A stretch of DNA of 64,000 nt from Neobacillus kokaensis (GCF_014656545.1 NZ_BNDS01000006.1:146386-210385); one strand, 5' to 3'; counted from the first letter of the stretch, positions 26,373 through 34,972 are shown. A program made the numbers and translations. The notes: generated by a model not told the origin, from the sequence alone.

Positions 26373-26388
26373 TGGCACGATTCTTGCA
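26373..26388 (+). promoter_or_regulatory. Sigma54 (-24/-12) promoter of kamA
   Basis: TGGCAC at 26373-26378, a five-base spacer and TTGCA at 26384-26388 match the sigma54 consensus, with the invariant GG and GC correctly spaced. It lies 34 bases before the kamA start and directly downstream of the activator gene. Confidence 0.93.
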
Positions 26389-26421
26389 TTATTAATTATT
26401 GAGGCAAGATAGGAGGAATGT

Positions 26422-27846
26422 ATGATGAAACAGTTTTTATATAAGCCGAAAAGGCATTGGAAGGAAATCGAGCTTTGGAAAGATATAACCGATGAGCAAT
26501 GGAATGATTGGTTATGGCAATTGACGAATACAATTCGTACATTAGAGGACTTAAAAAAGGTTATCAATCTAACACCCGATGAAGAAGAAGGCGTCAGAAT
26601 TTCTACTAAGACAATCCCCTTAAATATTACACCATATTACGCTTCCTTAATGAATCCAGACGATCCGCGCTGCCCGATTCGCATGCAATCAGTGCCGATT
26701 TCAAAAGAAATTTATAAAACAAAATATGATTTGGAAGATCCGTTGTATGAAGATGAAGATTCACCCACACCTGGGTTAACGCACCGCTACCCGGACCGGG
26801 TTCTGTTTCTCGTAACAAATCAATGTTCCATGTATTGTCGGTACTGTACGAGGAGACGTTTTTCCGGTCAAATTGGCATGGGGGTTCCGAAAAAACAGCT
26901 GGACGCCGCTATTTCTTATATACGTCAAACCCCGCAGGTGAGAGACGTATTAATTTCCGGGGGAGATGGGCTGCTAATAAATGATAATATTTTAGAGTAT
27001 ATATTAAAGAATTTACGAGAAATTGACCATGTCGAAATTATTCGAATTGGCACAAGAGCACCAGTTGTATTCCCACAAAGAATTACTGAGAACCTGTGTA
27101 ATATATTAAAAAAATATCATCCAATCTGGTTAAATACTCATTTTAATACATCGATTGAAATTACGGAAGATTCGAAACGTGCCTGTGAAATGCTGGCAAA
27201 TGCCGGTGTGCCGGTTGGCAACCAGTCTGTTATCCTAGCGGGTATCAATGACAGCGTGCCAATTATGAAAAAACTCATGCATGATCTAGTGAAAATTCGA
27301 GTCCGCCCATATTATATTTATCAATGTGACTTATCAGAGGGAATCGGTCATTTCCGTGCACCTGTCTCAAAAGGACTGGAGATTATCGAGGGCTTGAGAG
27401 GCCATACAAGCGGCTATGCGGTTCCAACCTTTGTCGTCGATGCTCCAGGGGGCGGAGGGAAAATTGCGCTGCAGCCGAACTACCTTATCTCGCAAAGTCC
27501 GGAAAAGATTGTCCTCCGTAATTTTGAAGGGGTTATTACGTCGTATCCAGAGCCAGAAAATTATATTCCTGGACGGGCGGAAGGCTATTTTAAAGAAATT
27601 TATCCGGAAATGGATGAGAAAAAATCGCATAACGGGATTGCCGGAATTATGAATGATGAACACTTTAACCTTGTTCCTGATGGCTTAACGCGACTGAATC
27701 GAAGGCAATCATACAACCAAGATCCGCAGCATATGACGTTAAAGGATAAACGCGGTAAACGGGATGAATTAAAAGAAAAGAAATATCAAGCCGTAATCAA
27801 GAAAGAAACAAAAACCGAATCGACAGCTGATCGAGTAAAGGAATAG
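26422..27846 (+). CDS. kamA: Lysine 2,3-aminomutase
   Basis: Radical-SAM, PLP-dependent enzyme that converts L-alpha-lysine to L-beta-lysine. The 474-residue protein has the iron-sulfur motif CSMYCRYC (C135, C139, C142), the SGGDGLL segment that binds SAM, and the PLP-lysine region DAPGGGGKI. The C-terminus is long and highly charged (KDKRGKRDELKEKK). AGGAGG lies before two adjacent ATG codons. It is transcribed from the sigma54 promoter and followed after 13 bases by yokU. It supplies beta-lysine to AblB. Confidence 0.95.
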   Translation: MMKQFLYKPKRHWKEIELWKDITDEQWNDWLWQLTNTIRTLEDLKKVINLTPDEEEGVRISTKTIPLNITPYYASLMNPDDPRCPIRMQSVPISKEIYKTKYDLEDPLYEDEDSPTPGLTHRYPDRVLFLVTNQCSMYCRYCTRRRFSGQIGMGVPKKQLDAAISYIRQTPQVRDVLISGGDGLLINDNILEYILKNLREIDHVEIIRIGTRAPVVFPQRITENLCNILKKYHPIWLNTHFNTSIEITEDSKRACEMLANAGVPVGNQSVILAGINDSVPIMKKLMHDLVKIRVRPYYIYQCDLSEGIGHFRAPVSKGLEIIEGLRGHTSGYAVPTFVVDAPGGGGKIALQPNYLISQSPEKIVLRNFEGVITSYPEPENYIPGRAEGYFKEIYPEMDEKKSHNGIAGIMNDEHFNLVPDGLTRLNRRQSYNQDPQHMTLKDKRGKRDELKEKKYQAVIKKETKTESTADRVKE

Positions 27847-27859
27847 GGGGGCTGCATAC

Positions 27860-28144
27860 ATGAAAACAATATGCGAATGGTGCAGCAGTGAAAACGTTGA
27901 ATGTATTGCCAGTTCCGTTTTTTGGGAACTTCCGGACGGCACGAGGGCAATCGAAATTACCGAAACACCAACCTATTCCTGTCCCGATTGCTCCATGATT
28001 TACCAAAGCGAAGCAATCGTAAAGGAAATCGAAGATCAATTATTTCTAATCGACTGCAAACAAATTGGAAAAGTAACTACTTTTCAGAAGCTCATGGAGA
28101 TTCCAAGATTATTAAAACGAAACTATTTCGACTTTTCGTCTTAA
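27860..28144 (+). CDS. yokU: YokU family zinc-ribbon protein
   Basis: A 94-residue protein with CEWC (C5, C8) and CPDC (C41, C44), a probable zinc ribbon, followed by a helical C-terminus. YokU is found next to kamA in many bacilli, and the 13-base gap indicates cotranscription. Its biochemical role is unknown. Similar ribbons occur in HTH-type antitoxins, but no DNA-binding domain is present here. Confidence 0.85.
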   Translation: MKTICEWCSSENVECIASSVFWELPDGTRAIEITETPTYSCPDCSMIYQSEAIVKEIEDQLFLIDCKQIGKVTTFQKLMEIPRLLKRNYFDFSS

Positions 28145-28152
28145 ATAATTGA

Positions 28153-28208
28153 TGCCTGACACCATTGTGGATAACTCAGTTATCCACAATGGTGTCAGGC
28201 ACTCTTTT
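28153..28208. repeat. Long perfect hairpin (TGCCTGACACC type), also a terminator
   Basis: A perfect 23-base-pair inverted repeat (28153-28175 with 28179-28201) with a three-base loop, followed by CTCTTTTTT. Its outer word TGCCTGACACC echoes the hairpin at 13988-14027. The inner part TTGTGGATAAC contains a DnaA-box-like TGTGGATAA on each arm. Confidence 0.8.
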
Positions 28209-28268
28209 TTCGCGGTATCCTTTATAGTATAATTGTAAAACGAGACTGGAAGAGAAGGGCGTTCGTAT

Positions 28269-28496
28269 ATGAGGAAATCTTTTTATCATTTTTTATTGAA
28301 GTTTCGACATCCGGCACCTAAGGATGCAATTAGTCGATTTGCTAATGATGCCTATTTGGATCATAGCTTTCCAAAGCATTCTGATGATTATTATGAAATT
28401 ACAGCTTACCTTGAATTAAACGGACATTATTTAGAGTCGATGTCTATATTTGATGAAGCATGGCAGCAATATGTTAGTTCGGAAAATAATATTTGA
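28269..28496 (+). CDS. yozE: YozE family protein
   Basis: A 75-residue protein of the YozE SAM-like family. Conserved features are SFYHFLLKFR at the start, FANDAYLDHSFPKHSDDYYEITAYLELN in the middle and a C-terminal FDEAWQQY helix. It forms a small helical domain in solved homologues; function is unknown. Position between yokU and yodN matches B. subtilis. Confidence 0.92.
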   Translation: MRKSFYHFLLKFRHPAPKDAISRFANDAYLDHSFPKHSDDYYEITAYLELNGHYLESMSIFDEAWQQYVSSENNI

Positions 28497-28507
28497 AAAT
28501 ATTCTTT

Positions 28508-28535
28508 ATCGCCTTTGACTTTGAGGCGATTTTTT
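28508..28535 (+). terminator. Terminator after yozE
   Basis: Seven-base-pair stem (ATCGCCT with AGGCGAT) followed by six T residues. Confidence 0.8.
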
Positions 28536-28628
28536 CATTTTATGATAGAAAAAGCGCGTTTGTTTTCCCCCTCGCATATAATAATGTAATCAAAATTTAC
28601 GGTTATTCATTTGAGGGGATGGGAGGAA

Positions 28629-29324
28629 ATGACACAACGAAAGAAACCAAAGTATAATATCGGTGATACTGTTGTCATTACGATTTACGGTACAGTTGGT
28701 AAAATAACAGATGTGAAGTGGCTTGATGGTAATTATGTATATGAAGTAAATAAAAGTCATGGGTTATTTATGGAATCGTCCTTGGAATTGCTTTCAGAAT
28801 ATGAAGGAACTGTCATGGAGCAGGAGCATATAGATATTGAATATAAGTTTTTTATCGGTGATTTGGTTCAGGTAAGCGGCTACGGTGCTGATTTATTTAA
28901 AGTGGTCGGTTTTCGAACGGAGATTTGGCGTTATAAAGAGGATGCCTGGGAGGATGTCATATATGAACTCACCCGGATAAGCGATGGGGAATGGCTTGAG
29001 GCCGGAGAAGAAGAACTAACTCTTGTTGCTGATGCAGAAAGTGCCGATACGTTCATTCAAAAGCTAGGTCTTCTATACTTAGTAAGTAGGCAAGATAAGA
29101 TTTTAAAAAATCCATCTTTACAAAATATGTTAAGGAAAGCAGAGCTTGAAGAGATTACAAAGAAAAAAGAGAAAAAGGAGTTAATTGATCATCTTTTAGA
29201 TATCTATAATGATTATCGGATTTTATACGAATTATTTCATGATGAAGAATATTATCAGGTTATGCGCGTGATACTGAGGAAATTGGAAAATATAGCTAGA
29301 GATGATGGGAAAAGCCATGTTTAG
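28629..29324 (+). CDS. yodN: YodN-like protein
   Basis: A 231-residue cytoplasmic protein. The first half holds two similar KOW/SH3-like units (YNIGDTVVITIYGTVGKITDVKWLDGNYVYEV and FFIGDLVQVSGYGADLFKVVGF); the second half is charged and helical (about 140-225). By position and size it corresponds to YodN of B. subtilis. ATG at 28629 is preferred, with GAGGGG about ten bases upstream; TTG at 28611 has no ribosome site. Function is unknown. Confidence 0.7.
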   Translation: MTQRKKPKYNIGDTVVITIYGTVGKITDVKWLDGNYVYEVNKSHGLFMESSLELLSEYEGTVMEQEHIDIEYKFFIGDLVQVSGYGADLFKVVGFRTEIWRYKEDAWEDVIYELTRISDGEWLEAGEEELTLVADAESADTFIQKLGLLYLVSRQDKILKNPSLQNMLRKAELEEITKKKEKKELIDHLLDIYNDYRILYELFHDEEYYQVMRVILRKLENIARDDGKSHV

Positions 29325-29325
29325 C

Positions 29326-29493
29326 TCACCATCTAGCAATTTCAAACAATAAATAAAGGACAAAAGGTATTCCTGCCCATTTAATCAAAGAAAACATTGT
29401 GTCAGTGATTTTTGCAAATAGGCTTAAAGTAATACCATCCTCTTGATTAACATCATTTATCCAAAGCTCCAGCTTTGATTGTAAATTAGACAT
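29326..29493 (-). CDS. Small membrane protein, hypothetical
   Basis: A 55-residue ORF beginning MSNLQSKLELWINDV and ending in a hydrophobic segment (IKWAGIPFVLYLLFEIARW). A GGGGTGG ribosome site precedes the ATG. It runs opposite to its neighbours and fills the gap between yodN and yozD. I do not recognise the family; the amphipathic start and single membrane helix suggest a small membrane-associated protein. Confidence 0.55.
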   Translation of the reverse strand: MSNLQSKLELWINDVNQEDGITLSLFAKITDTMFSLIKWAGIPFVLYLLFEIARW

Positions 29494-29671
29494 GTAACCA
29501 CCCCGGTAATTTTCTTTACAACCATCCTATGCTCGTCCTAATAAAAAATGACTGAAGAACATCAAAAAATCAATGAACCCATAAAATTCCAAGTGATTAA
29601 CAATCAGCTAAAGTTTCCTTGCATGAAAAGACATTGATGCTCATACATTCTGTAAAAAGGGGGTCGATGGT

Positions 29672-29845
29672 TTGAGAGAAATCGAAGTATTTATCGATAC
29701 AGAAGAAATTGCTGAATTCTTCTTCCATGAACTTGTTAAAAGGGGATATGTACCGAGTGAAGAAGAATTGGAAGAAATCGCTGACATTACCTTTGAATAT
29801 TTAATTGAAAAAAGTATCATCGATGAAGAGGTGGAGGAGGAATAG
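29672..29845 (+). CDS. yozD: YozD family protein
   Basis: A 57-residue acidic protein (REIEVFIDTEEIAEFFFHEL, then VPSEEELEEIADITFEYLIEK) matching the small YozD family. It starts at TTG (29672), seven bases after GGGGGT; the nearby ATG at 29667 runs into a stop after two codons. Function is unknown; gene order yodN-yozD matches B. subtilis. Confidence 0.8.
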   Translation: MREIEVFIDTEEIAEFFFHELVKRGYVPSEEELEEIADITFEYLIEKSIIDEEVEEE

Positions 29846-29898
29846 AAATCATATCTAATAACTGCCAAATTTCCTCATCAAATATAGATTACTTAAAA

Positions 29899-29924
29899 CG
29901 AGCATCATACATGCTCGCTTTTTG
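29899..29924 (+). terminator. Terminator after yozD
   Basis: Seven-base-pair stem (CGAGCAT with ATGCTCG) and a T run. Confidence 0.8.
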
Positions 29925-30026
29925 TTTGCTTTCATTCTATAAGTCTTAAATAAATTTTTAAATAAAACGAAACTATTTATTTAAAAAATCCGTATATACC
30001 GATGATGTTAAAAAAGGGGGAGTTAT

Positions 30027-30797
30027 ATGTCATTCTTTAATAAGGTCTTTGCTAGTGTTGGAATAGGTGCTGCTGAGGTTGATACCAAGCTTGAAAAAGA
30101 TACGTATATGCCTGGTGAAACAGTCAACGGTGTCGTCGATATAAGAGGCGGAAAAATAGATCAGCAGATTGATGAAATCTATTTGTCTCTAAATACGACG
30201 TATTTACGTGAATCAGATGATCGAAAGTATTCAGTAAACGCAACAATTGAACGGTTTAGGCTTACAACTCCATTTATGATTAGAAAAAATGAACGAAGGG
30301 AAATTCCGTTCACTTTTCAGCTTCCATACGACACGCCGCTGTCAATCGGCAGATCAAAAATATGGGTAACAACTGGTCTAGATATTAAAGGCGGTGTAGA
30401 TCCAAGCGACAAAGATTATATAAAAGTGGTTCCTAATCCACTAATGACTGCTGTCTTTCATGCTGTTGACCATCTCGGCTTTAGAATTAGAGAAGCGGAT
30501 TGTGAAGAGGTTCCAAGGCGATTAAGAGGGCGTCTGCCATTTGTACAGGAATTTGAGTTTGTACCTGTATCGGGACCGTTTCGTGGAAGATTAGATGAGC
30601 TTGAAGTAGTTTTCTTTCCATCTAGTAATGGCGGACTTGAGATTATGTTCCAGGTAGACCGCAAAGCCCGAGGTCTTGCCGGTTTGTTCTCAGAGGCGTT
30701 GGGAACAGATGAAACACATGTAAGATTAACGGTTTCCGATTCGGATATTCCATATTTACAGCAAAAAATCCAAACGGTCATTCAACGGTATTCATAA
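30027..30797 (+). CDS. spo0M: Sporulation-control protein Spo0M
   Basis: An arrestin-fold protein that modulates entry into sporulation and has been linked to cytoskeleton and division. The 256-residue length matches B. subtilis Spo0M. The N-terminal half has the arrestin-like strands (DTYMPGETVNGVVDIRGG and PFTFQLPYDTPLS); the C-terminal half includes FVQEFEFVPVSGPFRGRLDELEVVFFP. A GGGGGAG ribosome site precedes the ATG. Monocistronic. Confidence 0.93.
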   Translation: MSFFNKVFASVGIGAAEVDTKLEKDTYMPGETVNGVVDIRGGKIDQQIDEIYLSLNTTYLRESDDRKYSVNATIERFRLTTPFMIRKNERREIPFTFQLPYDTPLSIGRSKIWVTTGLDIKGGVDPSDKDYIKVVPNPLMTAVFHAVDHLGFRIREADCEEVPRRLRGRLPFVQEFEFVPVSGPFRGRLDELEVVFFPSSNGGLEIMFQVDRKARGLAGLFSEALGTDETHVRLTVSDSDIPYLQQKIQTVIQRYS

Positions 30798-30928
30798 CAA
30801 TAAATATGCTATAAATTGCAAAAAATCAAATAATTCGACAAAAATAGTGTCATTTCTTTGAAGGATTTGACGATGTCCATCTCTAATTAATAGGAAAGAC
30901 GAATAATTCTATTAATTGGAGGGATATG

Positions 30929-31237
30929 ATGATCAGGGCTATAACGAAAAGAGGCAGCTTGCAATATGACGTGACGATATTTCAAACACCGAAACAGCGT
31001 GAGAAAAAGGGTCATCAACAAGTCTATCGGATAAATATCCCGGCTGACAGCCGTGAGCATTGTCTGCAAGAGACCTTTAGCACCTTTAATGTAACTGATA
31101 GAATCCCCGCCAATTATAAGGGGCGGTTTGTATCTACAGGCGACATTGTATTAATTGATGAAGGCCGCGGGGGCCAGCACTATTATCAATTAAAACCTGG
31201 TGGATGGGTGCCGATTAACCGAATCACATTGCTCTGA
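30929..31237 (+). CDS. yodL: YodL family protein
   Basis: A 102-residue protein matching YodL. Conserved segments are YDVTIFQTPK, CLQETFSTFNVTDRIPANYKGRF, STGDIVLIDEGRGGQHYYQLKPGGWVPINRI. YodL overproduction in B. subtilis affects cell shape. The YodL-like domain also occurs in mobile-element proteins, but this copy is in its chromosomal location. GGAGGG is five bases before ATG at 30929; an ATG at 30926 is too close. A 9-bp inverted repeat (AATTAATAG at 30885, CTATTAATT at 30909) precedes it. Confidence 0.88.
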   Translation: MIRAITKRGSLQYDVTIFQTPKQREKKGHQQVYRINIPADSREHCLQETFSTFNVTDRIPANYKGRFVSTGDIVLIDEGRGGQHYYQLKPGGWVPINRITLL

Positions 31238-31249
31238 AGCGTAAATATA

Positions 31250-31275
31250 AAACCTAAGGAACATTCCTTAGGTTT
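31250..31275. terminator. Bidirectional terminator after yodL
   Basis: Twelve-base-pair stem (AAACCTAAGGAA with TTCCTTAGGTTT) between convergent genes. Confidence 0.8.
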
Positions 31276-31300
31276 ATTTATTGTTGAATAACAAAATGAA

Positions 31301-31429
31301 TTATCTTTTGCGACCGCCAGTTGCTTGATGCTCTTTGGCATGTGCTTCATGTTCTGCAACAATCGCTTCAGCAGGAATATGATTATTTTTTTTAGGTGAA
31401 TTTATTCGTGCACGATGTTTTTTACCCAT
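31301..31429 (-). CDS. Small basic conserved protein, hypothetical
   Basis: A 42-residue ORF beginning MGKKHRARINSPKKNNHIP and ending EHQATGGRKR. It is lysine- and histidine-rich, with a short helical centre (AEAIVAEHEAHAKEH). GGGAGG lies eight bases before ATG at 31429. I have a faint memory of similar short proteins in other bacilli but cannot name the family. Composition resembles small spore or nucleic-acid-binding proteins. Confidence 0.6.
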   Translation of the reverse strand: MGKKHRARINSPKKNNHIPAEAIVAEHEAHAKEHQATGGRKR

Positions 31430-31604
31430 ATCCATTTCCTCCCGTTACATTGTCAAGGGACAATGTTGATGATTGTAAATCATAATTAGCTTTCCACAAT
31501 TTAAAAATTTCATGTCTTTTCTTGATAAGGTTTTTCATTGAAAAATGTTTATGTTATATTGACTATGGTACAAAATGATTACAAAAAGTTTGGAGGAATA
31601 TTTT

Positions 31605-32309
31605 ATGAGTATACATATTAATGCAAAAGAAAATGAAATCGCTGAAACGGTTTTACTACCCGGTGATCCGCTTCGAGCAAAATATATTGCTGAAACATTT
31701 TTAGATGGGGCAGTTTGTTATAACGAAGTTCGTAATATGTTTGGTTTCACTGGTACATACAAAGGAAAAAGAATTTCCGTTCAAGGAACGGGTATGGGTG
31801 TCCCTTCCATTTCTATCTATATCCATGAATTAATGCAAAGCTATAATGCTCAAAAATTAATTCGCGTCGGTACATGCGGCGCCATCCAAAAGGATGTCAA
31901 GGTACGTGATGTTATTTTGGCAATGAGCAGCTCATCTGACTCAAATATAAATCGCCTTACCTTTGGGCATGTTGACTATGCTCCTACAGCGAACTTTGAT
32001 CTTCTAAAGAAGGCTTATGATGCAGGGATTGAAAAAGGTCTTAATTTAAGAGTAGGAAGTGTATTCACAGCTGATTCCTTCTACAATGATAATGAAGATC
32101 TAGAAAAATTAGCAAGATACCAAATTCTCGCACTGGAAATGGAGACAACGGCGCTATATACATTAGCTGCAAAATTTGGCCGCAAAGCCCTGTCTGTTCT
32201 TACTGTCAGTGACCATATCTTAACAGGCGAGGTAACATCAGCTGAGGAAAGGCAATTAACTTTTAATGATATGATTGAAGTTGCCTTAGAGGCAGCCATT
32301 AAGGAATAA
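31605..32309 (+). CDS. deoD: Purine nucleoside phosphorylase DeoD
   Basis: Hexameric PNP that phosphorolyses purine (deoxy)nucleosides. The 234-residue protein has [15 protein letters not shown] (phosphate-binding), the RVGTCGAI segment, [11 protein letters not shown] (ribose-binding Met/Glu) and TVSDH with the catalytic Asp. GGAGG precedes ATG at 31605; the ATG at 31575 lacks a ribosome site. The neighbourhood yodL-deoD matches B. subtilis. Terminator follows. Confidence 0.96.
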   Translation: MSIHINAKENEIAETVLLPGDPLRAKYIAETFLDGAVCYNEVRNMFGFTGTYKGKRISVQGTGMGVPSISIYIHELMQSYNAQKLIRVGTCGAIQKDVKVRDVILAMSSSSDSNINRLTFGHVDYAPTANFDLLKKAYDAGIEKGLNLRVGSVFTADSFYNDNEDLEKLARYQILALEMETTALYTLAAKFGRKALSVLTVSDHILTGEVTSAEERQLTFNDMIEVALEAAIKE

Positions 32310-32319
32310 TTTTAAGCTT

Positions 32320-32345
32320 ACCTCTTCCTTAGGAAGGGGTTTTTG
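32320..32345 (+). terminator. Terminator after deoD
   Basis: Nine-base-pair stem (ACCTCTTCC with GGAAGGGGT) followed by a T-rich tail. Confidence 0.8.
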
Positions 32346-32464
32346 TTTTTTTAGCTTTCATTAACTTTTCTTTGTTATTTTTATAAAAAAGATGTTATTC
32401 TAAACATTAAGGGTTCTTTTATGGTACAAACTCATTATCCTTGGAAGTTTTATTTTGATGGTTT

Positions 32465-33958
32465 ATGAAAGTGGTGAAGGCTTTGGAAGAAGAGAAAATG
32501 GAAAATGAAAAAGTTGAAGAGCATACTGTTGAAAATAAATCAGGTTATATTCGCCTGAAAAAATTCCACTTTATTATGCTGCTGTTTTTAATTGTTTTTT
32601 TATCTGCAGGGATAACGGCAGTAGCCCTTTCATTTGGAGATGAAAAGGTAGTAACTGTTGGAAACGAACGTTCAGAATTTAATAAACTGTATGATACCTT
32701 TGATACCTTAAAAGGAAAGTATTATACAAAAACGAATGATCAAAAACTGATTAATGGTGCGATTAACGGTATGGTTGAGGCATTAGATGATCCGTATTCC
32801 GATTATATGACGAAGGAAGAGGCAAAGAGTTTTCATAGTACAATATCTTCTTCATTTGAAGGAATTGGAGCAGAAATACAAGAAAAAGATGGACACATTG
32901 TAATTGTTTCACCGATTAAAGGTTCTCCTGCAGAAAAGGCAGGTTTAAAGCCTAATGATATTGTTCTTTCTGTCGATGGAAAAAGCCTTCAAGGTAAGAG
33001 CTCTACGCAAGCGGTAATGATGATCCGCGGTAAAAAAGGCACTAAGGTGGAATTGTCCATTAAACGGCCTGGTACTGAAAATCCAATAACTGTGCCTATT
33101 GTGCGGGATGAGATACCAATTGAAACTGTTTATGGTGAAATGGTTGACGACAAAATCGCTAAAGTTCAAATTACCAGCTTCTCCACAAACACATCGAAGG
33201 AACTTGTTACAACTTTAAATGATTTACAGAAAAAAGGAATGAAAGGTCTCGTACTGGATTTAAGGCAGAATCCCGGCGGTTTATTAGATCAAGCTGTCAG
33301 CATTTCCAGTATGTTCGTTCCGAAAGGGAAAGTAATTGTAAAAGAAGAAGACCGTGATGGGAAAATTACCGAAATCCCTTCACAAAATGCAGGAAATCCT
33401 AACTTGCCTTTAATTGTATTGATTGATAAGGGAAGTGCCAGTGCATCAGAAATTCTGGCTGCTGCCGTTAAAGAATCAGCTGGAATACCGCTGGTGGGGG
33501 AAAAGTCATTTGGTAAAGGCACTGTTCAAACGACTACAGATTTTAAAGATGGTTCTAATATTAAATATACAATTGCAAAGTGGCTGACACCGGACGGCAA
33601 TTGGATTCATAAAAAAGGAATCGAACCAGATGTTTCAGTAGCATTGCCAGATTATGCAACGCTGTCAATAATTGACCCGGAAAAGGCATTATCCAAGTCT
33701 ACTGCTTCAACTGAGGTTCAGACTGCTCAAAAGATGTTGAAGGCAATTGGCTACAATCCTGGTCGTGTCGATGGGTTCTTTGATGAAAAAACAAAAGAGG
33801 CCGTAATTGCTTTCCAAAAAGCGAATAAACTAAAGGCTGACGGAGTGGTCAAGGGTGACACCACAATTAAGCTGATGGGGCTTTTAAGAGAAAAAATTGA
33901 AAAAAATGATACCCAGCTCAAAAAGGCTGTTGAAGTATTAAAGGAAAGAATGAAATAA
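32465..33958 (+). CDS. ctpA: S41 family C-terminal processing peptidase
   Basis: A membrane-anchored serine protease of up to 497 residues. A short cytoplasmic start precedes a membrane helix (about 33-57), a PDZ domain (about 130-205 with SPAEKAGLKPNDIVLSVDG), the S41 protease core with the catalytic Ser in GSASASE (323-329) and Lys in SFGKGT, and a C-terminal peptidoglycan-binding repeat (about 420-480, YNPGRVDGFFDEKTKEAVIAFQ). The last domain suggests it acts close to the cell wall. By location it matches CtpA. The start is uncertain: ATG 32465 has no clear ribosome site; ATG 32498 follows GGAAGAAGAG. Confidence 0.92.
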   Translation: MKVVKALEEEKMENEKVEEHTVENKSGYIRLKKFHFIMLLFLIVFLSAGITAVALSFGDEKVVTVGNERSEFNKLYDTFDTLKGKYYTKTNDQKLINGAINGMVEALDDPYSDYMTKEEAKSFHSTISSSFEGIGAEIQEKDGHIVIVSPIKGSPAEKAGLKPNDIVLSVDGKSLQGKSSTQAVMMIRGKKGTKVELSIKRPGTENPITVPIVRDEIPIETVYGEMVDDKIAKVQITSFSTNTSKELVTTLNDLQKKGMKGLVLDLRQNPGGLLDQAVSISSMFVPKGKVIVKEEDRDGKITEIPSQNAGNPNLPLIVLIDKGSASASEILAAAVKESAGIPLVGEKSFGKGTVQTTTDFKDGSNIKYTIAKWLTPDGNWIHKKGIEPDVSVALPDYATLSIIDPEKALSKSTASTEVQTAQKMLKAIGYNPGRVDGFFDEKTKEAVIAFQKANKLKADGVVKGDTTIKLMGLLREKIEKNDTQLKKAVEVLKERMK

Positions 33959-33986
33959 CCTTTTGTAAAAAAGAATCGTATTGGCT

Positions 33987-34014
33987 AAAAGCGGATCATA
34001 TGCATCCGCTTTTT
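33987..34014 (+). terminator. Terminator after ctpA
   Basis: Ten-base-pair stem (AAAAGCGGAT with ATCCGCTTTT) and a T run. Confidence 0.85.
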
Positions 34015-34099
34015 GTTTTAATCTCATTAAAATAATGAATGATATTTTCTTGTTCAGGCAATTCTTTAAATGTGAGGTTATTAATAAAGGAGGAAGTCG

Positions 34100-34930
34100 A
34101 TGAAAAGTACAATAGGCATTTTAATTATTCTTCATTTCCTCCTAGCTGTACCTTTGGAGAAAACAGCTGCAGCTGCCAACATCAGCTATAAAATTGAAAT
34201 GCCCGACTGGAAAGAAGTTAATCAAATTTTGCCAAAGTATACAAAATTTACAGTATTGGATGTTGAAACAGGAAAGAAATTTAAAGTTCAAAGGAGAGCC
34301 GGCAGCCACCATGCTGATGTCCAGCCGCTGACAGCCAAAGATACTAGTATTATGAAAAAGATTTATGGCGGTAAATGGAGCTGGAAAAGAAGAGCAATTA
34401 TTGTAATACATAAGGATCATTGGATCGCCGCCTCGATGCATGGCATGCCGCACGGAGCCGGGGCATTAAAAAATAATTTTCCAGGACATTTTTGTATCCA
34501 CTTTTACGGAAGCACAACCCATCGGACGAATTCTATGGATTTATCACATATGCTGATGGTTTTAAAGGCTGGCGGCAAATTAAATGAATATTTAGCAAAA
34601 GCAACCCCATATGATATCATTTACGCATATTTTACTGCTTTTAAGCAGCAAGATAAACGAATTGTATCAAAAATTTCTCTTCAAAAAGTAAATTGGAAGC
34701 CGATCCTGCCGCAGCTTGAATATATCAATTTATCACGAATGGAATACTTACCCCCAGAAGATTTAACAGAAGAAATCAGCTTGGATGTTCCGGTTGATGT
34801 TGAATGGTTTAATAAAACAGGCAGGCATTTTTTTCGGGGAGAGATACATTTAGTTCGATTCTCGCCACAAGATACTTGGAAAGTGGATTCTATTCATTTT
34901 TTAACGGAAAATAATCTGTTAAAACAATAA
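34100..34930 (+). CDS. Secreted protein with a conserved GHFCIHF domain
   Basis: A 276-residue protein with a signal peptide (hydrophobic 5-17, cleavage near TAAAAN). The conserved middle region runs from RRAGSHHADVQPL through the IHKDHWIAASMHGMPHGAG stretch to PGHFCIHFYGSTTH, with one Cys flanked by His, as seen in an uncharacterised domain of exported Firmicute proteins. The Cys/His pattern recalls L,D-transpeptidase-like active sites, but I cannot show homology. The C-terminal third resembles an NTF2-like fold. Enzymatic activity is unproven. Confidence 0.6.
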   Translation: MKSTIGILIILHFLLAVPLEKTAAAANISYKIEMPDWKEVNQILPKYTKFTVLDVETGKKFKVQRRAGSHHADVQPLTAKDTSIMKKIYGGKWSWKRRAIIVIHKDHWIAASMHGMPHGAGALKNNFPGHFCIHFYGSTTHRTNSMDLSHMLMVLKAGGKLNEYLAKATPYDIIYAYFTAFKQQDKRIVSKISLQKVNWKPILPQLEYINLSRMEYLPPEDLTEEISLDVPVDVEWFNKTGRHFFRGEIHLVRFSPQDTWKVDSIHFLTENNLLKQ

Positions 34931-34968
34931 ACACCTTTATTAACGAATGGTTGTTAATAAAGGTGTTT
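34929..34968. terminator. Bidirectional terminator
   Basis: Sixteen-base-pair stem (34929-34944 with 34953-34968) between convergent genes. Confidence 0.88.
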
Positions 34969-34972
34969 TACT

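Noticed and set aside
28860-29320. YodN-region as a toxin-antitoxin pair with the opposite small ORF
   Set aside because: The genes are convergent, not an operon, and no toxin fold or antitoxin DNA-binding motif is visible.
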